A DNA stretch of 57,322 nt from Agrobacterium arsenijevicii (GTDB taxonomy: Bacteria > Pseudomonadota > Alphaproteobacteria > Rhizobiales > Rhizobiaceae): contig JWIT01000021.1 of assembly GCA_000949895.1 (NCBI GenBank), positions 1 to 57,322 of the forward strand. The letters are read 5' to 3'. This document shows, piece by piece, positions 50,383-57,322 of this stretch; position 1 is the first letter of the stretch; the number at the start of each line of letters is the position of its first letter. The notes beneath the pieces are model-generated. The model was not told the DNA's origin. It saw only the letters and a list, made by a program, of their open reading frames with translations, and ran no database searches. The translations under genes and the position numbers were made by a program.

Positions 50383-51801
50383 TTGGCGAAAATGGTCCGC
50401 CTCCAAATATTGTTCCGGTCTACAGCGGTACGCCTTTCAGCGCTTTATATCCTGCTGTTTGCACTCTGCGCCGCCTTCCTCGTGTTTTATGTCACTGCCC
50501 TTTCTGAACGGCTCTTGAACCAGCAGACGCGTGATGCGGTGCTGCAGGAAGTGTCGGATGTGCAGCGCATCTACAATCGTGGCGGTATCAACCCGCTTCT
50601 GCGGATGATGGACCGCCGCGCGCGCCAGCCGGGGGCGAGCCTTTACATCATCGCTGGCCCGAATGGTGAAATCCTTGCCGGCAATGTCGCTTCCGTTCAG
50701 CCGGGCGTGTTCGACAAGGAGGGCTGGACGGGTTTCCCCTTCCGTTACGAGCGCTACTCCGAAAGCGGCGACAGCATCCAGCATATGGCGACCGCCAATG
50801 TCTTCATGCTGGATAACGGCCTGCGCATCCTGATCGGCCGCGATCTCGGCGAGCCGACCAAGTTCCGGGCGCTAGTGCGCAACGCGCTGATGGTGGCGCT
50901 TGCCATCATGAGCGCCGGTGCGCTGCTCATCTGGTTCGGTATCGGCCGCAATGCGTTGAAGCGCATCGACCGCATGTCGGTGGCGACCAAGAAGATCATG
51001 GCCGGCGATCTTTCGCAGCGCCTGCCGCAGGGCCGCTCCGGCGACGAGTTCGACCGGCTTTCCGGCTCGCTCAATGCCATGCTCGGCCGTATCGAGAAGC
51101 TGAACGAAGGTCTGCGGCAGGTCTCCGACAACATCGCCCACGACCTGAAGACACCGCTGACAAGGCTGCGCAACAAGGCCGCCGCAGCACTTGACGACAA
51201 TGACGAGACGAAACGGCGCGCAGCACTTGAAGGTATCATCGCCGAATCCGATCAGCTCATTCGCACCTTCAACGCGCTGTTGATGATTTCCCGTGTCGAG
51301 GCAGGCTCCATCGCGGCCGAAATGACCGATGTGGATATGTCGGCAATCGCTGCCGACAGCGCCGAGCTTTACGAGCCGGTGGCAGAAGATGCCGGGCTTG
51401 CGCTCCAGGCCGAGATCGAACCCGGCCTTTCGGTGCAGGGCAACCGTGAACTGATTGGTCAGGCGCTTTCGAACCTCATCGATAACGCCATGAAATATGC
51501 CTGCGAGGGCGAAGGCGATAAAAAACTCGTGGTGCGTCTGGTGAGGCAGCCCGACGCGATCGTGCTTTCCGTCGCCGATACCGGCCCCGGCATTCCCGCC
51601 GACAAGCGTGGCGAGGTGCTGAAACGTTTCGTCCGGCTGGACGAGAGCCGCTCCAAACCCGGCACGGGGCTTGGCCTGTCTCTGGTGGAGGCCGTGATGG
51701 AACTGCACGGCGGATCGCTCGTGCTGTCGGACACGGACGCATCGAATGCCGCCTGTCCGGGGCTGACCATTTCGATGGTCTTTCCCGTTTCGCAACCGTA
51801 G
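50383..51801 (+). CDS. EnvZ-type sensor histidine kinase
   Basis: A 472-residue kinase with helices at about 19-39 and 167-188, a periplasmic sensor of about 125 residues, a HAMP domain (about 190-243), H253 in DNIAHDLKTPLTRLR, and an ATPase (LIDNAMKYA, VADTGPGIP, GTGLGLSLV). It starts at TTG 50383 immediately after the regulator stop, with GACGAGG upstream. It pairs with the regulator encoded just before it. Confidence 0.92.
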   Translation: MAKMVRLQILFRSTAVRLSALYILLFALCAAFLVFYVTALSERLLNQQTRDAVLQEVSDVQRIYNRGGINPLLRMMDRRARQPGASLYIIAGPNGEILAGNVASVQPGVFDKEGWTGFPFRYERYSESGDSIQHMATANVFMLDNGLRILIGRDLGEPTKFRALVRNALMVALAIMSAGALLIWFGIGRNALKRIDRMSVATKKIMAGDLSQRLPQGRSGDEFDRLSGSLNAMLGRIEKLNEGLRQVSDNIAHDLKTPLTRLRNKAAAALDDNDETKRRAALEGIIAESDQLIRTFNALLMISRVEAGSIAAEMTDVDMSAIAADSAELYEPVAEDAGLALQAEIEPGLSVQGNRELIGQALSNLIDNAMKYACEGEGDKKLVVRLVRQPDAIVLSVADTGPGIPADKRGEVLKRFVRLDESRSKPGTGLGLSLVEAVMELHGGSLVLSDTDASNAACPGLTISMVFPVSQP

Positions 51802-51991
51802 GCCGTAAAATCTGTCACTCCTGACGACGGCGCCGGCTGGCCATCGACGTGTGCGCAGAAGTTCTTTCCCATTTGAGAAATAACCATCTTTCGAGATTGA
51901 ATTGAAAGATCATCGGAAGAGTATTCTATAGGGATTATTGCTGCATTTTATTCGGAGATCGCAGCGCGATCGACAGAAGGACTTACGACGG
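51802..51991. other. Gap with possible promoter for the DCC gene
   Basis: 190 bases. AT-rich near 51900-51940, including TATTCTATAGGG that could be a -10 region. No gene seen. Confidence 0.4.
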
Positions 51992-52417
51992 ATGGCAGAG
52001 ATAGCCCCCTTGGTCGGTGACCGGCATGGTCCGATCATTCTGTTCGATGCCGAATGTGTGCTGTGTTCCGTGAATGCGCAATTCGTGCTGCGTCATGACA
52101 AGGCCGGATATTTCCGGCTGGCATCCATGCAGGGGGCCGTCGGTACGGAAATCTACCGGCGTCACGGCATGGACCCGAAAAATCCGGCCAGCCTGCTGGT
52201 CGTGGACGGCGACAGGGTGCGACAGGATAGCGACGGTGTTCTCAGCATCTACGAGGCGCTTGGCATGCCCTGGCGGCTGCTTGGCATATTGCGCATCATT
52301 CCCGCCTTTCTGCGCGATCCCGCTTATCGCTGGGTTGCACGCAATCGCTACCGCTGGTTCGGAAAGCGTGAACAATGCTGGATAGCGCCGCCGGAATACA
52401 GGGACAGGATCCTTTGA
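51992..52417 (+). CDS. DCC-family thiol-disulfide oxidoreductase-like protein (DUF393)
   Basis: A 141-residue thioredoxin-like protein. The DCC motif appears as FDAECVLC with redox-type C22 and C25 (the family usually has DGxCxxC). Its redox partner is not known. ATG 51992 has AAGGA about 11 bases upstream. Its end overlaps the next gene by 43 bases if that gene starts at 52375. Confidence 0.88.
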   Translation: MAEIAPLVGDRHGPIILFDAECVLCSVNAQFVLRHDKAGYFRLASMQGAVGTEIYRRHGMDPKNPASLLVVDGDRVRQDSDGVLSIYEALGMPWRLLGILRIIPAFLRDPAYRWVARNRYRWFGKREQCWIAPPEYRDRIL

Positions 52418-53058
52418 ACATAGCGGCACGGTTGGCGGCTCGTCACGAAGAACCCGAGGCTCCCCTGTTTCGCAAGCTTCTTGCGTCCGCCTTCGACGAC
52501 CTGCCGCCGCGCCTGCGAGAACTTCACGATAGCGGGCAGGCGCGGGAATGGCGCGGGGTCGCCGAAGTGCGGCGGGGGCGGGGTGTGCTGGCCCGGCTGA
52601 TTTCGGCGGTCCTCGGTTTTCCGCAGGCGGGAACGCATGTGCCCGTCAGCGTCGCGTTTGCGCCAGACAAGGGAGCCGAGCGCTGGACACGAACTTTTGG
52701 CGGCAGGCGCTTCTCGTCGACGCAGTCGGCTGGCACGGGCAGGGATCAATATCTGCTGGCGGAGCGCTTCGGCATCGTCACCGTCGCTCTGGCGCTGGTG
52801 CTGGGTGGCGACCGGTTGGCCCTCATCCCCCGGCGATGGAGTGTTCTGGGCATTCCGTTGCCCGGTTTCCTTTTGCCATCAGGGGTGAGTTTCGAGTCGG
52901 AGGAGGAGGGCCAGTTCCGCTTCGACGTGGAAATTTCCCTGCCCTTTGTCGGTCTGGTCGTTGCTTACAGGGGAACGCTGGAACCGGCTGCCGGCTCTCC
53001 GGAGCATGGCGGCACCAGTGAAGCGCCATGCGGCGCTTCATTGGGTGAGGAGGCGTGA
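52375..53058 (+). CDS. DUF4166 protein
   Basis: A 227-residue protein with the DUF4166 pattern (LFRKLLASAFDDLPPRLRELHDSG; HVPVSVAFAPDKGAERWTRTFGGRRFSSTQ). Beta-rich; function unknown. Start uncertain: ATG 52375 lies inside the DCC gene, whereas TTG 52414 with GGACAGGA upstream overlaps the DCC stop by TTGA-like spacing and is equally plausible. The pairing of DCC and DUF4166 genes hints at joint function. Confidence 0.8.
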   Translation: MLDSAAGIQGQDPLNIAARLAARHEEPEAPLFRKLLASAFDDLPPRLRELHDSGQAREWRGVAEVRRGRGVLARLISAVLGFPQAGTHVPVSVAFAPDKGAERWTRTFGGRRFSSTQSAGTGRDQYLLAERFGIVTVALALVLGGDRLALIPRRWSVLGIPLPGFLLPSGVSFESEEEGQFRFDVEISLPFVGLVVAYRGTLEPAAGSPEHGGTSEAPCGASLGEEA

Positions 53059-53099
53059 GGGCGATGACGCCTTTCCTCACGGGGGACGTGCCGGGAGTT

Positions 53100-53115
53100 C
53101 GCGGCCGTGGCCGCG
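53100..53115. other. Perfect palindrome between convergent genes
   Basis: CGCGGCC-GT-GGCCGCG lies between the convergent DUF4166 and MipA-like genes. It could be a small hairpin; no T-run. Confidence 0.35.
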
Positions 53116-53136
53116 TATTCTTCCCGCTCTCGCGGC

Positions 53137-53997
53137 TCAGAACGTGTAGGCTACGCCCACCATCGCAAACGGCTGAATATCCTTCTTCGACAGGGGGCTT
53201 TCCTTGGCATCGCCGAGCAGGAAGCCGACGCCGCCGGTGCCGGTGATCGACCAGTTCTCGGTCATAAGGTAAGTGAGGGAGGCGCTGGCGTCGATGCGCT
53301 TGAAGCCTGCCTTGGCGTCGTATTTGCGCAGGCCAGAGCGGGCGGATTGGGCCGAGGTTACGCCGAAATAGGATTTCATGTGGTTGTCGTCTGCCCAGGT
53401 GGCCGACAAATCCGCGCCGAAGATGAACTGTTCGTATTTGTGGGAGACGCTGGCGCCGACGGTGGCGGTCAGGCCTTCGCTGCCGCCGATGGTCTTGTCC
53501 ACCTTGGCATAGATTTCGAAGGGGTCGACGCCGTAAGCGACGATACCGCCGATCACGCCGCCCGCCTTGATGTCGCCCATCCCACGCAGGTTCTTGCGGT
53601 CGTCCTTTTCCTTGCGCCCGGCTTCCCAGCCGCCCTTGATGCCCAGTCTGAAACCGTTCTGGTTCAAGAGGTTGACGGTGGCACCGCTGAAATCGATGTT
53701 CAGCGTATCGCCATACTGGACGGAAACCAGCGGAACGGCGCCTACTTCCAGCTTGTCCGAACCCTCATATTTGGGTGCGTAGGCCGCACCCACGCCAAGC
53801 GTGATTTTCCACTCGCTGGAACTGCTGTAGCGGGCAGTGTCGAAATTTCCCGGATCGGCCGCCCTGTCCGATTTGCCGATATCGGCGGCGAAAACGGGCG
53901 TAGAGACGACCTGCGCCACGGGTAGCGTTGCCAGGCACAACGCCATGGCACGCAGGTTCTTCTGCCATTTCACTGTAAAAATCTGTTTCATGATCAT
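53137..53997 (-). CDS. MipA/OmpV-family outer-membrane protein
   Basis: A 286-residue outer-membrane protein: signal peptide (about 1-37, ending VFA), alternating beta strands and the closing motif VGVAYTF with terminal Phe. The family includes MipA (murein-related scaffold) and OmpV. The role here is unknown. Convergent with the DUF4166 gene and divergent from glnE across about 318 bases. Confidence 0.88.
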   Translation of the reverse strand: MIMKQIFTVKWQKNLRAMALCLATLPVAQVVSTPVFAADIGKSDRAADPGNFDTARYSSSSEWKITLGVGAAYAPKYEGSDKLEVGAVPLVSVQYGDTLNIDFSGATVNLLNQNGFRLGIKGGWEAGRKEKDDRKNLRGMGDIKAGGVIGGIVAYGVDPFEIYAKVDKTIGGSEGLTATVGASVSHKYEQFIFGADLSATWADDNHMKSYFGVTSAQSARSGLRKYDAKAGFKRIDASASLTYLMTENWSITGTGGVGFLLGDAKESPLSKKDIQPFAMVGVAYTF

Positions 53998-54315
53998 ATC
54001 CGTTGCAGCGTCGAGCGTTGGAAAACCGGGAGTCGGGTTTCTTTGAGCAGGACGCTACGTGGGTACAATTGCGGAGACATTACGCGGTGCAACATTCGGC
54101 GTGCGAAACGAAAGCCGATATGCCGGGCTTGGAAAACATCGGCGTGCGCGGTTTTCCTGATCGCAAAGCGCCCCGCTTTTGTTACAACGTGGAGCGTATG
54201 CGCCTGAAGTTTCGGCGATGTGTGGCGGCAGGACGACTTTCGAGGAGAGGTCTGTCCTGACAGCGAAGCACTGCTAAAGGGTGCAGACGAGACAGTCGGA
54301 AGAGGGAGAGAGACA
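53998..54315. other. Gap between mipA-like gene and glnE
   Basis: About 318 bases with no convincing gene. The long in-frame reading before GTG 54316 is not supported. No strong palindrome or repeat seen. Confidence 0.5.
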
Positions 54316-57285
54316 GTGACGAAACCCCAAACCGCCGAAAGGCGGCTGAGCGAGGTTCTGCCGGGCGTTATCCGCCCCTATACGCAGACGGAACTGAAAT
54401 CGGTTCTTTCGACGCTGAAAGACATCGCCAAGGGTGAACCGGCGGTGGCCGCGCTGCTGGCCGGCGAAAGCCAGCTGAAGGACTTCATCGCTGCGGCTTT
54501 CACGCTGTCGCCCTATCTGCGTGACATGGCGGCGGCGGATGAGGGGTTGCTGACGCTGGCTATTTCCGAGCCGCTAGACCCACTATTGACCGATCTTGTC
54601 CATCAGGCGCGCGATTGCTGGAAGCCGGGGCAGGACGGCGGTGTGCCCGCCGAAAACGAGGTGATGTCGCGCCTGAGAATAGCCAAGCGGCGGCTCTCCT
54701 TCATCGCCGCCCTTGCCGATCTGGCGCGCATCTTCACCGCCCGCGATACGACGCGCTGGCTGAGCGACATGGCGGATGCATCGCTTTCCGCTGCCATCGA
54801 TCACCTGCTGCTCTCAGCCCATGAGAGCGGCAAGCTCAAACTGAAGAATGTCGCCGCTCCCAGCGAAGCCTCGGGGCTGATCGTGCTCGGCATGGGCAAG
54901 CTTGGCGCGCGCGAACTCAACTATTCCTCTGACATCGACGCGGTGGTGTTCTTCGAACCCTCGGCGGGCATCATCGACGATCCCTATGCTGCGACGGAGA
55001 ATTTCGGCCGCATGATGCGCCGCCTCGTGCGCATCATGCAGGAGCGCACCGCCGATGGTTACGTTTTCCGTACCGATCTGAGGCTCCGGCCTGACCCCGG
55101 CTCGACGCCGCTTGCCATCCCCGTTGAGGCGGCTCTGCTTTATTACGAGGGCAGGGGCCAGAACTGGGAACGCGCCGCCTATATCAAGGCGCGGCCGGTG
55201 GCGGGCGACATCAAGGCGGGCGAAAACTTCCTGCGCGAGCTGACGCCCTTCATCTTCCGCAAATATCTCGATTATGCGGCGATTGCCGATATCCACTCCA
55301 TCAAGCGGCAGATCCACGCGCATAAGGGCCATGGCGCCATTGCCGTGAAGGGCCACAACGTCAAGCTCGGGCGTGGCGGCATCCGCGAGATCGAGTTCTT
55401 CGCGCAGACGCAGCAGCTCATCGCCGGTGGCCGCATGCCGCCACTTCGGGTGCGCTCGACGGAAAGCGCGCTTGCCGCACTGACTGAGGCGAAATGGATC
55501 GACGCCGAGACGCGTGACAGCCTGACGGACGCCTACTGGTTCCTGCGCGAAGTGGAGCACCGTATCCAGATGGTGCGCGACGAGCAGACCCATATGCTGC
55601 CGGACACGGAAACGGAATTGAAGCGCATCGCCTTCATGCTCGGTTTTGAAGATACCAAGGCGTTTTCCGAAAAGCTGGAAGAGGTGCTGCGGCTGGTGGA
55701 GCGTCGTTATTCCGCGCTGTTCGAACAGGAGACGAAGCTCTCGGGAGAGGCCGGCAATCTGGTCTTCACCGGCCAGAAGGACGATCCCGATACGCTGAAG
55801 ACGCTTGCGGCACTGGGCTTCGGCCGGCCGGAGGATATTTCCCGCGTCATTCGTACCTGGCACAATGGCCGCTACCGGGCAACGCAATCGGTCGAGGCGC
55901 GTGAGCGACTGACGGAACTGACGCCGGATTTGCTCAGAGCATTTGGCGAAAGCAAGCGGGCGGACGACGCGCTGTTGCGCTTCGATAATTTCCTCTCCGG
56001 GCTTCCGGCGGGCATCCAGCTCTTCTCGCTGCTCGGCAACAATCCGGCCCTGCTTGATCTGCTGGTGACGATCATGTCGTCGGCCCCCCGGCTTGCGGAA
56101 ATCATCGCCGCCCGTCCGCATGTCTTCGATGGCATGCTGGACCCGGCGCTGATGAGCGACGTGCCGACGCGCGAATATCTCGCCCACCGCATGACGAATT
56201 TTCTCTCCAATGCCCGCCATTACGAGGATATTCTCGATCGGCTGCGCATCTTCGCCGCCGAGCAGCGGTTCCTCATCGGCGTGCGGTTGCTGACCGGCGC
56301 GATCCGTGGCGAGATCGCCGCCCGCGCCTTCACCCATCTTGCCGATCTGGTGATCGAGGCTGCATTGAAGGCCGTTCTGGCGGAGATGGAAGCAGCGCAC
56401 GGACCCTATCCGGGCGGGCGCGTGGCCGTCATGGGCATGGGCAAGCTCGGCTCATTCGAGCTGACCGCCGGTTCGGACGTCGATCTGATCCTGCTTTACG
56501 ATTACGACGATGCCGCCCATGAATCCACCGGCGCAAAACCGCTGGACGTTGTGCGTTATTTCACCCGTGTCACCCAACGGCTGATCGCCGCGCTGTCGGC
56601 GCCGACGGCCGAGGGCGTGCTTTACGAGGTCGACATGCGGCTTCGCCCCTCCGGCAACAAGGGGCCGGTGGCGACGCGCATTTCCGCCTTCGAGAAATAC
56701 CAGCGCGAGGAAGCCTGGACCTGGGAACATATGGCGCTTTCGCGCGCCCGGCTCATCTGCGGCGAAGCCTCGCTGACGGAGGATGCGCGTCGCATCATTG
56801 CCTCCGTCCTATCTCAGAAACGGGAGGTGGCGAAAGTCTCCGCCGATGTGCTGGAGATGCGCAGCCTCATCGAACAGGAAAAGCCGCCGGAAAATATCTG
56901 GGACTTCAAGCTCATCAATGGCGGGCTGATCGATCTCGAATTCATCGCCCAATATCTGGCGCTGGTCGGCCCCGCCAAGGGCCTTGCTCCGCATGAACCC
57001 GGCCGTAACACGGCAGAGGCGCTGCAAGTACTGGCCGCCCCGGTGATGGAGCAGCAGTCCTTCGACGACTGCATGGCGGCGATGGCGCTTTATACCGAGA
57101 TATCGCAGATCGTGCGGCTTTGCATCGACGGTGCCTTCAACCCGAAGGAAGCGCCTGCCGGCCTTATCGATCTCGTTTGCCGGGCGGGAGATTGCCCTGA
57201 TATTTCCACGCTGGAGGGCGAGGTGAAGCGGCTGGCGAAGGCGGTGCGGAAAGCGTTTGTGGCGACGGTGAAGAATGGTGGTTGA
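54316..57285 (+). CDS. glnE: Glutamine synthetase adenylyltransferase/deadenylyltransferase GlnE
   Basis: A 989-residue bifunctional enzyme that adenylylates glutamine synthetase to lower its activity and removes the AMP again, controlled by PII protein. Two nucleotidyltransferase domains are seen: the N-terminal deadenylylase with GMGKLGARELNYSSDID (about 190-206) and the C-terminal adenylylase with GMGKLGSFELTAGSDVDLI (about 705-723). GTG 54316 is chosen because GAGGGAGAGAG lies just upstream; the longer 1021-residue reading is rejected. Complete, ending 37 bases before the window edge. Confidence 0.96.
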   Translation: MTKPQTAERRLSEVLPGVIRPYTQTELKSVLSTLKDIAKGEPAVAALLAGESQLKDFIAAAFTLSPYLRDMAAADEGLLTLAISEPLDPLLTDLVHQARDCWKPGQDGGVPAENEVMSRLRIAKRRLSFIAALADLARIFTARDTTRWLSDMADASLSAAIDHLLLSAHESGKLKLKNVAAPSEASGLIVLGMGKLGARELNYSSDIDAVVFFEPSAGIIDDPYAATENFGRMMRRLVRIMQERTADGYVFRTDLRLRPDPGSTPLAIPVEAALLYYEGRGQNWERAAYIKARPVAGDIKAGENFLRELTPFIFRKYLDYAAIADIHSIKRQIHAHKGHGAIAVKGHNVKLGRGGIREIEFFAQTQQLIAGGRMPPLRVRSTESALAALTEAKWIDAETRDSLTDAYWFLREVEHRIQMVRDEQTHMLPDTETELKRIAFMLGFEDTKAFSEKLEEVLRLVERRYSALFEQETKLSGEAGNLVFTGQKDDPDTLKTLAALGFGRPEDISRVIRTWHNGRYRATQSVEARERLTELTPDLLRAFGESKRADDALLRFDNFLSGLPAGIQLFSLLGNNPALLDLLVTIMSSAPRLAEIIAARPHVFDGMLDPALMSDVPTREYLAHRMTNFLSNARHYEDILDRLRIFAAEQRFLIGVRLLTGAIRGEIAARAFTHLADLVIEAALKAVLAEMEAAHGPYPGGRVAVMGMGKLGSFELTAGSDVDLILLYDYDDAAHESTGAKPLDVVRYFTRVTQRLIAALSAPTAEGVLYEVDMRLRPSGNKGPVATRISAFEKYQREEAWTWEHMALSRARLICGEASLTEDARRIIASVLSQKREVAKVSADVLEMRSLIEQEKPPENIWDFKLINGGLIDLEFIAQYLALVGPAKGLAPHEPGRNTAEALQVLAAPVMEQQSFDDCMAAMALYTEISQIVRLCIDGAFNPKEAPAGLIDLVCRAGDCPDISTLEGEVKRLAKAVRKAFVATVKNGG

Positions 57286-57302
57286 TGGGGGTGGGTGTGG
57301 TT

Positions 57303-57322
57303 TATCCCCCTCTGCCCTGCCG
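57303..57322. repeat. RIME-like repeat, family D (right window edge)
   Basis: TATCCCCCTCTGCCCTGCCG, cut by the window end. It is the same family as the repeat at 1-35, in opposite orientation. Confidence 0.6.

Noticed and set aside
52375..52417. Frameshift between DCC and DUF4166 genes
   Set aside because: Both reading frames match complete, separate families; an overlap or a TTG start at 52414 explains the junction.
54814..56400. 528-codon open frame opposite glnE
   Set aside because: Same reason: antisense shadow of a strongly coding gene, with Arg/His/Gln-rich translation and no recognisable domain.

Overview
The window reads as a chromosomal segment of a Rhizobiaceae alphaproteobacterium, most probably an Agrobacterium (tumefaciens/fabrum group). 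The reasons are the high-GC coding style, the order feuN-feuP-feuQ / cycHJKL / degP / two-component pair / glnE, HmrR-type and HWE-kinase genes, and several families of short palindromic intergenic repeats typical of rhizobia. The genus is inferred from gene content and order only; no rRNA or other marker gene is present. There is no integrase, transposase, tRNA or CRISPR array. Layout: (1) 0.1-20 kb is ordinary accessory and housekeeping chromosome. It holds an outer-membrane porin/serine-hydrolase pair, a class A penicillin-binding protein, a YcgN-like cysteine-cluster protein, a chromosomal class D beta-lactamase, a CueR/HmrR copper regulator with a textbook 19-bp-spacer promoter, a ParDE toxin-antitoxin pair with a palindromic operator, an MFS transporter, a small membrane protein, a GH32 fructosidase, an HWE histidine kinase and a SelO AMPylator. 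It ends with two divergent regulator/enzyme pairs (Lrp with a saccharopine-dehydrogenase-like protein; HxlR with an NmrA-like oxidoreductase) and an alpha/beta-hydrolase membrane protein. (2) 20.2-40.3 kb is the most striking part: an apparently complete RcGTA-type gene transfer agent structural cluster in canonical order (small and large terminase, portal, small membrane protein, prohead protease, capsid, adaptor, stopper, tail terminator, tail tube, two chaperones, tape measure, DUF2460, DUF2163, NlpC/P60 peptidase, 1265-residue TIM-barrel megatron protein), followed by a two-helix holin-like protein. It is split by non-structural genes: a TetR/DHA2-efflux module, a 35-residue small ORF, a GH19-like endolysin and a Dabb protein between terminase and portal, and an antisense MFS gene between the head and tail modules. 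Almost every true gap inside the cluster holds a copy of a chromosomal palindromic repeat family. (3) 40.3-57.3 kb is conserved rhizobial core. It contains the FeuNPQ envelope-signalling system with a downstream lipoprotein, the cytochrome c maturation operon cycHJKL (ccmI-E-F-H) with overlapping genes, the DegP/HtrA periplasmic protease, a second OmpR/EnvZ-type two-component pair, a DCC-family protein with a DUF4166 protein, a MipA/OmpV-like outer membrane protein, and glnE. Regulatory sites, terminator hairpins and repeats were found by eye and have not been folded or searched by computer.
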